This document shows positions 1 to 10,310 of a stretch of 38,683 nt of DNA, one piece after another. The DNA is taken from positions 1 to 38,683 of the forward strand of contig CAMHIV010000004.1 in the NCBI GenBank assembly GCA_946185185.1, given 5' to 3'. The stretch is from an uncultured Treponema sp. Lineage in GTDB: Bacteria > Spirochaetota > Spirochaetia > Treponematales > Treponemataceae. Each line of letters opens with the position of its first letter. Position 1 is the stretch's first letter. Under the pieces are notes generated by a model, which saw nothing but the letters and a program-made list of their open reading frames with translations, made no database searches and was not told the origin of the DNA. The translations under genes were made by a program, and so were the position numbers.

Positions 1-3000
1 TCCCAGCCACTGTCATCCTGACTGAGTTTGAATTTTCCAATCGCATCTGACAATGCAGTTGCGTTGGAAGAGCTTGCGGAAAGGTATTCTGTTCCGCGCT
101 TCCATGCGGACGGAGTAATTGTGGCCACAGTTGTGACTCCAGACGGTGGAGTCAAGGTTCCTGAGACAGTGATTGTTTTTCCTTCTGCAAGGTAAATATC
201 ATTTTTTCCGGCCCCTATCACGCGCTCATCACCAACAACAACACCAAACGGAATGGAAACATTTCCCTGCACGGAAACTTCTTCTTCTTTAGCTACATAA
301 ACAGCTCCCCCGTTACTGTCGGCTGCATTTTCCTTAATCTCGCCTCCTAAAAGTTCAAGGTTTGTTACATTCGTTTCATTCGTTCCGATTGCCCCACCAT
401 TATAGGTACAATAATTGTAGGCAATATTTCCGGAACTGATTTTCAAGGAGCCTTCATTTAAGTATAATCCTCCGCCGTAGTCAGAAGAATTTCGGCACAC
501 GCCTCCAGTCCAGTCACTCTCAACCGCAGAGCCGCCTTCATTTTTGTAACCAAGATAGACAGAGCCATGACTATAAATTCCTCCGCCATAATAGCCCGCT
601 TTGTTTGAACAACAAGAATCTGGCTCACTTGGAGCATCATTATGTCCCACATAAGTATGAGAGGCTGTTTCTTCAATATAGTCGCCGACATAGCTTGAGC
701 CATTCATATAAAGACTTGCACCAGTTTGTACAAAAATTCCTCCGCCCCATAAACGGGCATAATTTTCAGTTACCATGGCTCCGTCAGAAAGTTCCAGACA
801 CGCGTTTTTATTTAAACGAATGCCGCCGCCACCCTTTGTACCAGAAGAAGATAAGTCTTTGCTCCATCCTCGTGTAATCTTTAGATTTTCAATTACGACA
901 GGCACTGCTGATGAAATGACAAGGGTCCTATCTGCATAATTACCGTCCAAGGCATCCTTTGGGCTTCCGTCTGCGTTCGGATTTAAATAAGAGGCACCCT
1001 TTAGCGTAAGTCTTGAGCACTTTTCAGTAGTAAATTCGCCTGGGATTTCGCTTTTTCCAACGATTTTTCCGTCAATATAGATGACTTCATTTCCGCCGCC
1101 GTCAATGGCACCAAGAGCCTGAGTCAAAGTTGCATAAGGATTTGCTTTTGTTCCTGCCGCATCAGAATCCGTACTTCCACCCCGCGAGCAGACAAAATAG
1201 TCCGTTCCCTTTGTTCCCTGCCCCGCAACATAAATAGGGGCTGCAAGGAATCCTCCTGTGCTTGAGGTATTTTTATTTATGTTGAAGTCTCCGTCACTTA
1301 TCTTAAACCTGGAAGCAACTTCATTTGTAATAATTGCAGTTTCCGATTTAAGGACAATTGAATTTCGAACCCAATTCTGAGGGGTAATGGTTGCAACAAT
1401 ATTATCAGAGCTTGTAAGATCCCCTTTAATAGTAACGGCCCCCTGTTCATTCTCGGAATTTCTTATAAGATAGACATCATTTTTGCCGATTTCACCGTCG
1501 TAAGGTATTCGGGCTCCTCCACTTATATTAAATATTGCATTTGGATAAACCGCTACAGCTCCACCCCATTTATTTCCACTTTCAACTGTGTTTCCTTCAA
1601 TGGAACCCCCACTAAGATTAAACGATGATCCTGCGCTCCAAACGCAAACTCCAGCACCGACACTATTTTGTGTATTCTTTGCTTTATTACCGCAGATTTT
1701 TCCCCCGGACATATTAAACTGTGAAGTTCCAGTAGTTAAAACAGCCCCACCTAACGCATCATAAGAAGAACCATCTCCAATTTGGCAGCCTGAAATTTCA
1801 CCGCCTATCATATTAAGCTTTGAATTATCTTCAAGATAAAAGCAACCGCCCATGTGAATTGCAGAGTTACCGCTTACAAGACCTCCATTTAAATCAAAAA
1901 TTGAAGAGTCCTTTAATCTTATAGGTCCACGATGGTTTGTTTCAGTTCCTTTATTTTCACTTATTTCACCGCCATTCATAGTAACGGTTGCACTAACTGC
2001 ACAAAGTGCCATACCACCATGGTTTCCATTAACATTTTCATCAGTAACGTTATTTTTAGTAATTTTTGCTCCAGTATTGATTATCAGTTGTGCCGAGTCC
2101 GTTAAATAAACACCACCACCAAGTTGTTTTGCATAGTTTTCAATAACAAGAGCCCCATCGCCTAGAGTAACCTCAACACCGGAACCTTGTGCATAAATTC
2201 CTCCGCCACAATCAGCACCATTTCCCCCAGTAATCTTAAGATTTTTAATTTCAACAGGAACCGTTGAAACAACCTTAAGAACTGTACCAGTAGTATCAAC
2301 TGTCAACGTATCAACAGGAACTCCATCAACCGGTTCATTTGCCCCGCAGATTGTAATTTTTTGTGCCTTACTGTTGATTGAAGCTGGTACTTCAAAATTA
2401 CCAGACAGTTCGCCCTTAATGTTAATCGTGTACTCGCCACTTGCATTTCCGTAAGAGGCAATCGACTTAAAGGCTTTATTCAATGTGGCAACAGGACCGT
2501 AATAAGAGCCCGCATTATTATCGTTTCCGCCGTTTGCGGCAGAGGCTACATAGATATTTGAAATCATGTAGCTGTTTACTAAACTACTTGTTACTACAAA
2601 ATTCCCGGAAGAATCAATTACACTATCAGCATCGCCGATTGAAGCACTTGCATTCCATTTGTCGCTGGTAAGGCCATCGTAAATATTAATTGTCTGGTAA
2701 GAAGAAAAAAGTAATGTTGGATGCTCGGCTGTTGAATCATAAAACAAAAATCGGACTGTGTACGAGCCGGAAGCCATTGTTACTGTAGTATCAGGGAGTC
2801 GCACAGTCGTACCTGAAACTGTAAGCGGAACCTCTGTATCTAAACCAGCAGCCCCCCATTTACCAGAATCTCCGCTTACAAACTTCATTACAACTTTTTT
2901 TACTTTTTCAGAAACGGTCATGGTAATTTTAAAATGACCTTCGCCGTCAGATTTCTGCAAAGGATGAAGAACAAAGGTTTTGTTAAAAACAGAATCTTCG

Positions 3001-3482
3001 GCTGTTACCGTCTGAGTAATTTCATCAGAAATATATACTGTTGTTCCTTCGCCGTTTTTAATTCCGGCTTTTAATTTCCAGGTTCCGGGAAGCAGAGTAA
3101 TTGTAAAGGTTCCATCAGTGTTGTCAAAAGAAATATTATCCTGTGGAACTTCTTGCCCTGCAGAGTTTTTTCCTTCAATAAAATATGTGTATCCTTCCAG
3201 GTTTGAAACATCGATACCAGTACCACGAGTAGAATTCTTTCCCGCCGCATTTGCCGCTTCAATAAATTCAGATGGGACGGCACCTTCCGGCATGGAAATT
3301 TTTCCGCTCATCCTTACCATGGATTTTTTTAACGCACTGGCTTTTTGTGCTTCCTGTATTTTTTGGCTTACAACTACAAAAAGCGCAATATTGTTGTTAT
3401 CGTTAGAGCCCGTATCACAGGAAATAAGTCCTGCAATCAAAGAAAAAATCAAAAAATAAACAAAACCTTTAGAATTTTTCAC
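1..3482 (-). CDS. Large modular beta-helix surface lipoprotein (3' end outside window)
   Basis: An open frame of 1160 codons runs from a GTG at 3482 to the left edge without a stop. The GTG is preceded by AAAAGGAG (3489-3496) with a good spacing. The N-terminus is a lipoprotein signal peptide ending in the lipobox LISC (Cys22). A beta-sandwich-like stretch follows. Then come at least two modules about 450 residues long, each opening with a DUF1565-like strand (YVASAANGG near residue 310, YFVCSRGG near 762) and continuing as pectate-lyase-type beta-helix coils rich in GGG-I/V-Y and N-N-A. Each module closes with a similar FK[IL]S segment. The residues at the left edge match the end of module 2, so a third module may lie outside. 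It is probably surface-exposed. No catalytic motif was recognised. It may be read through from the lipoprotein gene upstream, 147 nt away across a REP-like element. Confidence 0.85.
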   Translation of the reverse strand, partial: MKNSKGFVYFLIFSLIAGLISCDTGSNDNNNIALFVVVSQKIQEAQKASALKKSMVRMSGKISMPEGAVPSEFIEAANAAGKNSTRGTGIDVSNLEGYTYFIEGKNSAGQEVPQDNISFDNTDGTFTITLLPGTWKLKAGIKNGEGTTVYISDEITQTVTAEDSVFNKTFVLHPLQKSDGEGHFKITMTVSEKVKKVVMKFVSGDSGKWGAAGLDTEVPLTVSGTTVRLPDTTVTMASGSYTVRFLFYDSTAEHPTLLFSSYQTINIYDGLTSDKWNASASIGDADSVIDSSGNFVVTSSLVNSYMISNIYVASAANGGNDNNAGSYYGPVATLNKAFKSIASYGNASGEYTINIKGELSGNFEVPASINSKAQKITICGANEPVDGVPVDTLTVDTTGTVLKVVSTVPVEIKNLKITGGNGADCGGGIYAQGSGVEVTLGDGALVIENYAKQLGGGVYLTDSAQLIINTGAKITKNNVTDENVNGNHGGMALCAVSATVTMNGGEISENKGTETNHRGPIRLKDSSIFDLNGGLVSGNSAIHMGGCFYLEDNSKLNMIGGEISGCQIGDGSSYDALGGAVLTTGTSQFNMSGGKICGNKAKNTQNSVGAGVCVWSAGSSFNLSGGSIEGNTVESGNKWGGAVAVYPNAIFNISGGARIPYDGEIGKNDVYLIRNSENEQGAVTIKGDLTSSDNIVATITPQNWVRNSIVLKSETAIITNEVASRFKISDGDFNINKNTSSTGGFLAAPIYVAGQGTKGTDYFVCSRGGSTDSDAAGTKANPYATLTQALGAIDGGGNEVIYIDGKIVGKSEIPGEFTTEKCSRLTLKGASYLNPNADGSPKDALDGNYADRTLVISSAVPVVIENLKITRGWSKDLSSSGTKGGGGIRLNKNACLELSDGAMVTENYARLWGGGIFVQTGASLYMNGSSYVGDYIEETASHTYVGHNDAPSEPDSCCSNKAGYYGGGIYSHGSVYLGYKNEGGSAVESDWTGGVCRNSSDYGGGLYLNEGSLKISSGNIAYNYCTYNGGAIGTNETNVTNLELLGGEIKENAADSNGGAVYVAKEEEVSVQGNVSIPFGVVVGDERVIGAGKNDIYLAEGKTITVSGTLTPPSGVTTVATITPSAWKRGTEYLSASSSNATALSDAIGKFKLSQDDSGW

Positions 3483-3504
3483 AGTAAACTCCTTTTAATC
3501 CCGC

Positions 3505-3642
3505 TTATATAAAACTAATGCCATAACTTTGCGGTGGTTGAGGCTCTCGAAACCTCCGAATATGGTCATTTCGACAAGCCCTTCGACAAGCTCAGGGACC
3601 GCTCAATGACCGCAAAGTTAATAACCTTGTTATATAAAACTA
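3505..3642. repeat. REP-like palindromic element between 13-bp direct repeats
   Basis: The 13-bp sequence TTATATAAAACTA occurs at 3505-3517 and again at 3630-3642. Between the copies is a palindromic unit whose outer arms TAACTTTGCGGT (3524-3535) and ACCGCAAAGTTA (3609-3620) are perfectly inverted. Nested inside are GGTCATT (3564-3570) / AATGACC (3605-3611), a small GAG-gct-CTC hairpin near 3540-3555, and a doubled TTCGACAAGC (3570-3579, 3582-3591). The CCCTTCGACAAGCTCAGGG part resembles REP-type intergenic repeats known from many bacteria. The segment GTTGAGGCTCTCGAAACC (3538-3555) recurs inverted at the right edge of the window. The right direct repeat overlaps the stop codon of the upstream lipoprotein gene. 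Confidence 0.8.
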
Positions 3643-6071
3643 TTTATCACAATTGGCAATGTTGCGTCATATGTATATCCGTCGTATTCAAATACAACGT
3701 ACAATTCATAAGTTCCACCAACAGCTGTATTTTCAAATACAACTTTTCCGTCTGACAGATATGGTGTCCAGTAATCTTCGCTTACTTCATCGCCGGAATA
3801 AGTTACTTTGAACAACTTGAAGGTACAGTTAACTTCATTTCCGCCATCTGCAACCTTCAAAATTACAGTTCTATCCTGATTTGCAGGAATACTGTAGCTA
3901 AGAGAAAGACTGTAATTTGCAATCTGAACACTTCCGCAGCTCAATGCGAATACGGCTTCACCAGAATCATCTGTAATTCCATAGTTGGTTTCTGTAATAA
4001 ATATTGAGCCCGGAACTTTTGTATTTGTCGTTCCGTAGTCATAACCATGGGTAAGAACAACGTTTTCTGTCTTTGTAGGATTTTTATCCATCGAAACGCC
4101 GATAGAGCTTCCGGTTATGTCGCCGTCGATATTAATCACGGTTGTAGTGTAAAGGTTTGCGTTTGTTGAACCGTCTTCTTTTGTGCTTCCGGTAATTATA
4201 TTTTTGCCGCTAAGCGTTAATGTGCCGTTATTTACAACTGCACCAAAGTTCTTGCCGCGGTTTCCGGTAATTTCACAGCCGTACATACTTACTTCTGAGC
4301 CGGAATTTATCTGCAAAGCAGCGCCGGTATCAGATGCTGTTGTTGTATTTGAAGTAAAGCTTGAATTAGTCAGCGAAACTTTTCCACTTCTTACAAGAAG
4401 TGCAGTTGCTTTGGCATTTGTAAATTCAAGAGAGCTGATATTTACTTCACCGGAACCAACATTTGCAATGTTGCAGATTTGAGAAGCCTGGCCGTCAATT
4501 GTCCATTTTCCGCCGTTTCCAATGATATCCATTTTTCCGTCAAAATCATCCGGAATATTAATAAAGGCATTATTATTTGCCGCCAGATCAAAGTCAGAAG
4601 GAATTGTAAGATCCGAAACCACATAAATAAGAACACCGTCATCTTTTTCGTAGTAGCCTTTTTGTACAGAATCAATGTATTCATCGATTGCACACTGAAC
4701 TGTACGCAATGGTGAACTAATTGCACCGGTATTTTCATCTTCGCCAGTTTCGCTTACATAATAAGTCGGCATGCGCTGAACAGACATTGGATTAGCAGCA
4801 GGTATTTCCGAAAAATCACTTGAAACATAATAGTTTTTTGAAGCCCAGGCCTGAACTTCGTATTTTCCCTTTGGAAGCGGAACTGTAATCTGATGGCCGG
4901 AAGTTACCTTTGCCCCGATTAAAGTGTCGCTCGTTTTTCGAGAAAATACTTTTTCGCCGTTTATTTCTTTGAAAACATAATTAATTGTTACTTCGCCACA
5001 TTCAGAATGTTCAGTGTCGGTGCAAAGCCCGTTGTGAGTAAATACCGCATCCGCAAGTCCAGTGTTTTCATCAACAGAGATTTTTTGACTCGGAAGATTT
5101 GGTTTGCAAAGCTGTTTTGCCTGGTTAGAAACGGTTGTAGTTGTGCTCAAACCCGCATCATCGATTACGGTCATTGTAAAGGTTACAACTTCATTTCCAC
5201 CCGGCGGCACAACGCCAGAATTGTAATAAATGCGTGAAAATCCCGGAGGACAAATTGCATCTGCAAATTTATACCCGTCTTCGTTTAATGGGAGAACAGA
5301 AACTGAGCCGTATTCATAAAGGGTATCTTCGTCCGAATAAGTGCCGTTGGAATAAGACTTATACACCTTGCCGCCGTCAAAATATCGCAGTTCGTCATTT
5401 ACCCGAATTGTGCGTGTATCTTTTGAATGAATTTTCATTGCATCCTGGGTAATTTCCGGAATACAAAAGCAGATGTAATAAGTCGGGTTAGAAGCTGTTG
5501 AAAGCTGAAACATCGGGCTTTGCACAGCCGGCGGAGGAGAATTTGCATAGATGTCCAGTGAAAAGGATTCAAAGCTCCGGTTTGACATTGGTTCAAGCAA
5601 AGTGATTTCGCCGGAAAGATTTCCACCGCCATCAAGTTCTTCTATTAAATCCTTGGAAATTTTCATTGTTACCCGGGAAGTATCAATTCGGTCCTGAGTA
5701 AACTTTATCGGAGCAGAATCAGTAATGCCTGCAGCAATATTTTCGTTCTTAATTTTATTGTAAGCGGCTGTTGCAGCACCAGATGTAAAATTATAACCAA
5801 AAGTAAGGGAATATTTCTGCGGGTTTCGCATTATAAAGGTGTAGGTTTTATCGCTTGTGCAGTCGTAGCAGATTCTTCCGCTGTTATCTGTTCGGTAACT
5901 GTCGTTTGCATAGGATTTGTAGATTGCGGCGGTTTCGGTGTAGTCCTTAAAAAATTCGTGCATGTCAGCATTAAAGGAATCGCCGTCAAACATTTTGCAG
6001 GAATGAACACAGAAAAGTGCGGCAATCGAGAAGATTATTTTTTTCAGAAAAACTGTAACACTTACTTTCAT
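3630..6071 (-). CDS. Lipoprotein with beta-helix domain
   Basis: 813 residues. The start ATG at 6071 follows GCGGGGGA and lies 11 nt after the stop of the beta-barrel gene. The N-terminal hydrophobic segment ends VHSC (Cys25), a relaxed spirochaetal lipobox. Residues about 30-430 look like all-beta, Ig-like sections with several Cys residues. At about 437 a DUF1565-like entry (YYVSETGEDENTG) begins a beta-helix running to about 680, with repeated short strands such as NISSLEF, SLTNSSF and SMYGCEITGN. The C-terminus (about 690-813) is again Ig-like. No enzyme motif was found. Its place behind the cyclase, FecR-domain and beta-barrel genes suggests an envelope protein of the same operon. The same DUF1565/beta-helix architecture in the next gene suggests paralogous surface proteins. 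Confidence 0.85.
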   Translation of the reverse strand: MKVSVTVFLKKIIFSIAALFCVHSCKMFDGDSFNADMHEFFKDYTETAAIYKSYANDSYRTDNSGRICYDCTSDKTYTFIMRNPQKYSLTFGYNFTSGAATAAYNKIKNENIAAGITDSAPIKFTQDRIDTSRVTMKISKDLIEELDGGGNLSGEITLLEPMSNRSFESFSLDIYANSPPPAVQSPMFQLSTASNPTYYICFCIPEITQDAMKIHSKDTRTIRVNDELRYFDGGKVYKSYSNGTYSDEDTLYEYGSVSVLPLNEDGYKFADAICPPGFSRIYYNSGVVPPGGNEVVTFTMTVIDDAGLSTTTTVSNQAKQLCKPNLPSQKISVDENTGLADAVFTHNGLCTDTEHSECGEVTINYVFKEINGEKVFSRKTSDTLIGAKVTSGHQITVPLPKGKYEVQAWASKNYYVSSDFSEIPAANPMSVQRMPTYYVSETGEDENTGAISSPLRTVQCAIDEYIDSVQKGYYEKDDGVLIYVVSDLTIPSDFDLAANNNAFINIPDDFDGKMDIIGNGGKWTIDGQASQICNIANVGSGEVNISSLEFTNAKATALLVRSGKVSLTNSSFTSNTTTASDTGAALQINSGSEVSMYGCEITGNRGKNFGAVVNNGTLTLSGKNIITGSTKEDGSTNANLYTTTVINIDGDITGSSIGVSMDKNPTKTENVVLTHGYDYGTTNTKVPGSIFITETNYGITDDSGEAVFALSCGSVQIANYSLSLSYSIPANQDRTVILKVADGGNEVNCTFKLFKVTYSGDEVSEDYWTPYLSDGKVVFENTAVGGTYELYVVFEYDGYTYDATLPIVINSFI

Positions 6072-6082
6072 TCATTCCCCCG

Positions 6083-7429
6083 CTAAAATTGCCAGCCCGC
6101 AGAAATAGACGGAATAATCATTCCGTAAGACATACCCGATGTAAAGGCTGCAACAAAATCCACGTTACCTTCCGTATAAAATCGTTTTGTAAAATACTTC
6201 TGGAACGCAACGCCAACATTTACGCTGATATTCGTACTGTCAAAATGCTCAGATTCAACGTCGTGATCAAAATGGAACACGTAGTCCATAAAATAAGTAA
6301 AGCCTGCGCCGGCATGAAGTTCCACATTTGCACTGTGTTTGAATTTTATCTGCTGCTTTTCCGGTTCCAGTGGATCCTGCCAGACCGTTTTTTTGTTAAA
6401 AACTTTCTGGTACACAAAATCAAGATGTGCAGTAACAAGGTTTCCGTCGATTTTGTAGCTGTCGAATTCAGTATTCATCCGGGTATAACTACCGTTAAGG
6501 GCAGCACCAAAATATCCCCACTTTCGTTTGAACGGCATGAACGTAATTTTTGAAACAGCAGTCAAAGGCCACACTCGGGAATTCATAAACTCATCGAAAG
6601 TGCCATCATAAACTATTACAGGCAAACCATATCCCAATGAAACATCAAGGTCAACCCGCTTTTTAAATCGTACTTCAAATTCACTGGAAGTATTTTTAGG
6701 GTTTATAAGTCCACTGGCATCTGTTGCAAGAAGATGATATTTTCCCGGCGGAATCAATTCCGGATTTACATAGAACAAAAATTCAGAGTTGTTTCTGCGG
6801 TTTATTTTGTAGTTCTTTTCCGGATCAATAAATTCAATCTTAAAAGTTTTTAATGCATTTACTTTTAAAATATATTCTGTGTGGCGGGTATCATCGGTGA
6901 GTTCTTCCGGCAAAAAGAGATTTTTACCGGTAACTTTTACAAGCCCGTCGTTGTATTCATCGAGATAGATTTTGGAAGGAGAAATTGTAGAAACTTCAGG
7001 TTCAAAGGCTTCAATAATTTCCAAATCAATCCAGTCAGTCGGTTCCTGTTTGCGGCTCAAAAGGTCGTAAGGAGTAATTCGATAGCGATATGTGCCGACA
7101 ACAAGGCTTGGCCGAACCTTTACGCTGGTGCTGTTATCAGGTAATTCAAGGTAAGGAACCAGTTCACCGTCTTTATTTTCAAGAAGAACTTCTTTCCATT
7201 CGCCTGTTTTGCGGTTATAAGATTGAATTTCAAGGCCGTAAAATCTTATGTAATCGGATTCTTCGTCTTCCCATTCAAGATTCTGCCAGTTTTCTTCTAT
7301 TTCGTGAGCGCGCTGTTCATCTTCGTCTTTAGTAATTAACATTTTTTTCTTATCCTTTGCCCACACAGCAACAGAACTCAAAATCGACGAAAATAACAAA
7401 ATTGAAAGGAAAAACTTTTTCGACTGCAT
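6083..7429 (-). CDS. IPT/TIG-like domain outer-membrane beta-barrel protein
   Basis: 448 residues from the ATG at 7429, which has GGAAGGAAAAAG upstream and directly precedes a Sec signal peptide (MQSKKFFLSILLF, cleavage likely after VWA). A longer frame reaches 7504 but would overlap the upstream gene and bury the signal peptide, so the shorter start is preferred. After an acidic linker there is a beta-rich periplasmic section. An IPT/TIG-like section follows (about 145-255, with the pattern ISPSKIYLDEYNDGLVKVTG). The C-terminal ~190 residues have alternating amphipathic strands and end in GWQF, a terminal Phe typical of outer-membrane barrels. It starts 1 nt after the FecR-domain gene ends, so the two are surely cotranscribed. 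Exact function is unknown. Confidence 0.8.
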   Translation of the reverse strand: MQSKKFFLSILLFSSILSSVAVWAKDKKKMLITKDEDEQRAHEIEENWQNLEWEDEESDYIRFYGLEIQSYNRKTGEWKEVLLENKDGELVPYLELPDNSTSVKVRPSLVVGTYRYRITPYDLLSRKQEPTDWIDLEIIEAFEPEVSTISPSKIYLDEYNDGLVKVTGKNLFLPEELTDDTRHTEYILKVNALKTFKIEFIDPEKNYKINRRNNSEFLFYVNPELIPPGKYHLLATDASGLINPKNTSSEFEVRFKKRVDLDVSLGYGLPVIVYDGTFDEFMNSRVWPLTAVSKITFMPFKRKWGYFGAALNGSYTRMNTEFDSYKIDGNLVTAHLDFVYQKVFNKKTVWQDPLEPEKQQIKFKHSANVELHAGAGFTYFMDYVFHFDHDVESEHFDSTNISVNVGVAFQKYFTKRFYTEGNVDFVAAFTSGMSYGMIIPSISAGWQF

Positions 7430-7430
7430 T

Positions 7431-10310
7431 CTACTTTTTCCTTCCGTATTTTTTATTTTTCTTTGACGACTTGATTTTTTTAGAATCAACTGTTGGAACG
7501 TCAATTACAAACTCAGATTCAGCAACTTCACCGGCAAGAGATTTTACGCGTTTTGCACTTGCCACAGTTTTGCGGCCTTCTACCGACCACGAATACTTTC
7601 CGTTTGTTTCTGAAATTACACGGTATTCGTCTTCCAAAAGATTTAGGGTAATCAAGTTTTCCTTTATTTCTTTTTTAATATTCACATTTTTGTTGGCGCG
7701 GTCTTTTCCACGAATGCGAACAATATAGGTTGACGCGTCCGGCACCGGACTCCACGAAAGATTAAGCACCGGCGGGTTGTTCTTAAGATATTCGCCGTCC
7801 ATATTTGCAGGACTTGGTGTAAGTTTTTTTGCAGAAGAAAGTTTTTTATACGCAGAAAGAGTAAAGCGGCCGCGTTTAGATTCATCCGTATTTGAAATAT
7901 CGATAAAATCTTCTGCTGTATGAGCGTGAACTACTACTTCATAAGTTCCGGCTTCAAAACCCCGTTCAGGGTCTGCGTTCAGCGATTTTGGCGCAATTTT
8001 ATATCCCTTTTTCACTTCTGCATCAGTAGGAATTTTAATTACAACTTCGCGTTCTTTGCCATCTGTGCGGGTAATTACAACCTGGGCATCAGAAACTTTA
8101 TCAACAGAATACCAGTTTATATCTACACCGTTTAAGAACGCATTCAAACCGTCCAGCACTGCATTTTTTTGAGGGAGTGTAACTTCTACCGGGCGCAGTT
8201 TGAACAACTGGAACCGCGCTTCTGCAATTCGGCCGCTTCGACGGCTTACAACACCAGGCACTGCATTGGCACGCGCCTGTACTTCGATTTTATAAGAATC
8301 CTTGTCGACAAAGCCTGCGCCGTTATACATATCCACATTTACAAGCGGTTCAGTAACATTGTCTTCGTAAACAAGTTCATCTTTTCTATTAATAATAGAA
8401 ACCTTGTAAAAATCGGCGCCGTCAACCTCTTTCCATCTGAATTCAAACGGCTTTGTTTCCCGGGCAACAGCTCTTCCGCCCGGCACAGGATTTTGCAAAA
8501 CAGAAGCATCCAGTAAATCTAGAACTTCAAAAGATTTTGGTGCAGTGTAAAAAATCTGGTCAATTTCTTCGGACTTAGAGTTCAAGCGCCACCAGTAGGT
8601 TCCAATCGGCAATAAAACGCCCTTAAGGCTGAAGCCGTTTCCGTCTGAAGTATAAACAAGTTTTTCAAAATCAGAATCTTTTGCAATTTCCAGAATTGAA
8701 TTATAGGATTCCGGCAGATTTCGCTTCCAGGTAAATACCATATCCTGCATCAAGGTCCAGGCAACACGATATCCGTCTGCAGGTTCAACTGTGCGCTGGT
8801 CAATTTTTCCTTCCAGAGCGTAGAAAACTTTTTTGCCCGTAATTTCAGAAATATTATCTTCACTGTCGATTGTCTGAACGGTCCAGTAGTATTTTTTATT
8901 TTCAAGCTCAGAATAACCTTTGAGCGAAAAAGTATTTGCAGAAACTTCGCGGCTCAAAACCGGTTCCAAAAGATTTTCGTTTTCAGAAATCGTAATTTTA
9001 TAGCGGGAAGCTTCCGGATCTGCATGCCATGAAAAACTAATCGGTCGGGCAGAACGTTCACGGTCAACTGTTGCATTTTCAGCCGGCAAAAACATTTCCG
9101 GACTCACAAGTTCACCCTGGCGGAGAATGCGGAATTCACCAGTTTTTGAAGGAGCTCTGTAGCCGGCATGATTTATAGTATAGAACGGAGTTACCTGCCA
9201 CCAGTATCGCCCTTCCGAAAGATTTGCGTACACGGCAGATGTTGTTGTGCATTTCTGTTCGATAACCGGTTTTTTAAGCTCCGGATTATCAGCAATTACA
9301 ACACGATACGAAGAAGCCTGCGGAGATTCAGACCATATCAGGCGAACTGCAGGAAAACGTTTTCTGTAAGAATAGGCAAAATCCTTTTCCGGCGAAATCA
9401 AAACTGGTGCCGGAGAAGAAATCATCTGGATTTTTCCTTCTGCCTCAACGGAAGAAGAATTCTTTGGATTAACAAATCTCCAGTAATAAACACCCTGCTT
9501 TAATTCAAGCTCCATTTTTTCTGTAAGATTTACAGTACGGCTTGCAAAACGATTTCTAAAGCCCTTGTCCAGCGCAAGTTCAAAACGGAACTGCTCATTT
9601 GAAGAATAATTTACGAAATTCCAGTTAAACAAAACTTTTTGGCTTGTTCCTTCGTGGAAAATAATTTTTTCGTTTGGAGAAGGATAAGTTACTGTAAAGG
9701 TCGGGGCTAAAATTTCGCCGTCCTGCACGCTGAGTGCTTCACCCTGAGAAATCACACTCTGTCCGCCATCTTTTGAAGTGATGTTTGCAGACCCGTTTAC
9801 AACCTGAACTTTATCGCCGGCAAATACAGAGCTTCCGGCTTCAATATCGATTTTTACACCATTTGAAGTAAGTTCAAAACCATTTTCCGCTTCAACAGAA
9901 TCTATAAACGCAGCACCTCTTACAACCGATGCATTAAAGCCTCGTCCTTCAGATTCTTTTTCGTCAAAAATCTGAATCATGGAATTTTCCTGCAGAACAA
10001 GTTTGTTTCCGTCATTAAAGGTTACTGTTGCTTCTGCAAGCTCCGAGGTATGAATCGTATCGCCGTTATAAAGAGGACTTTCCTGCCGCAATCTATCCCA
10101 AATCACGCGTTCAAGGAATTTTCGCTGAGCAGTACGGTATTTAAATGAAATTGTTGCAATTGGCTCTTCGTTCAGTTTGCTAAGCGTGCGGTAAAAACTA
10201 TTGTAAAAAAGAACGGAATTGAGCGCAGCCCCTGCCATACAAATCAAAATCGCAAGCAGGAAAGAAAGAGCAATGTCATTTCTTAACTTGGATTTTGTTT
10301 TCTTCTTCAT
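7431..10310 (-). CDS. FecR-domain membrane-anchored protein with FN3/Ig-like repeats
   Basis: 959 residues. One transmembrane helix (about 13-36) anchors a large periplasmic part. Residues about 50-205 form a FecR-type domain (ATVTFNDGNKLVLQENSMIQI, then SVVRGAAFI and SGDKVQV-like turns). About seven FN3/Ig-like modules follow, each carrying recurrent F-x-W ... Y-x-W-x-V strands (for example YWWQVTP, YYWTVQT, YWWRLNS). The C-terminus is Lys-rich. The start ATG at 10310 overlaps the end of the cyclase gene by 35 nt and has AAAGG upstream, indicating translational coupling. FecR domains usually sense or transmit envelope signals, but no sigma factor is adjacent; the coupled partner is a cyclase. 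T. pallidum, as I recall it, has a similar FecR-like/cyclase neighbourhood. A scaffold or sensor role is inferred. Confidence 0.85.
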   Translation of the reverse strand: MKKKTKSKLRNDIALSFLLAILICMAGAALNSVLFYNSFYRTLSKLNEEPIATISFKYRTAQRKFLERVIWDRLRQESPLYNGDTIHTSELAEATVTFNDGNKLVLQENSMIQIFDEKESEGRGFNASVVRGAAFIDSVEAENGFELTSNGVKIDIEAGSSVFAGDKVQVVNGSANITSKDGGQSVISQGEALSVQDGEILAPTFTVTYPSPNEKIIFHEGTSQKVLFNWNFVNYSSNEQFRFELALDKGFRNRFASRTVNLTEKMELELKQGVYYWRFVNPKNSSSVEAEGKIQMISSPAPVLISPEKDFAYSYRKRFPAVRLIWSESPQASSYRVVIADNPELKKPVIEQKCTTTSAVYANLSEGRYWWQVTPFYTINHAGYRAPSKTGEFRILRQGELVSPEMFLPAENATVDRERSARPISFSWHADPEASRYKITISENENLLEPVLSREVSANTFSLKGYSELENKKYYWTVQTIDSEDNISEITGKKVFYALEGKIDQRTVEPADGYRVAWTLMQDMVFTWKRNLPESYNSILEIAKDSDFEKLVYTSDGNGFSLKGVLLPIGTYWWRLNSKSEEIDQIFYTAPKSFEVLDLLDASVLQNPVPGGRAVARETKPFEFRWKEVDGADFYKVSIINRKDELVYEDNVTEPLVNVDMYNGAGFVDKDSYKIEVQARANAVPGVVSRRSGRIAEARFQLFKLRPVEVTLPQKNAVLDGLNAFLNGVDINWYSVDKVSDAQVVITRTDGKEREVVIKIPTDAEVKKGYKIAPKSLNADPERGFEAGTYEVVVHAHTAEDFIDISNTDESKRGRFTLSAYKKLSSAKKLTPSPANMDGEYLKNNPPVLNLSWSPVPDASTYIVRIRGKDRANKNVNIKKEIKENLITLNLLEDEYRVISETNGKYSWSVEGRKTVASAKRVKSLAGEVAESEFVIDVPTVDSKKIKSSKKNKKYGRKK

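Noticed and set aside
3534-3755. 73-codon open frame over the REP-like element
   Set aside because: It arises from the repeat and the antisense of the lipoprotein 3' end; no support for translation.
6089-6553. 154-codon open frame on the plus strand
   Set aside because: Antisense to the beta-barrel gene, no family signature and no ribosome site.
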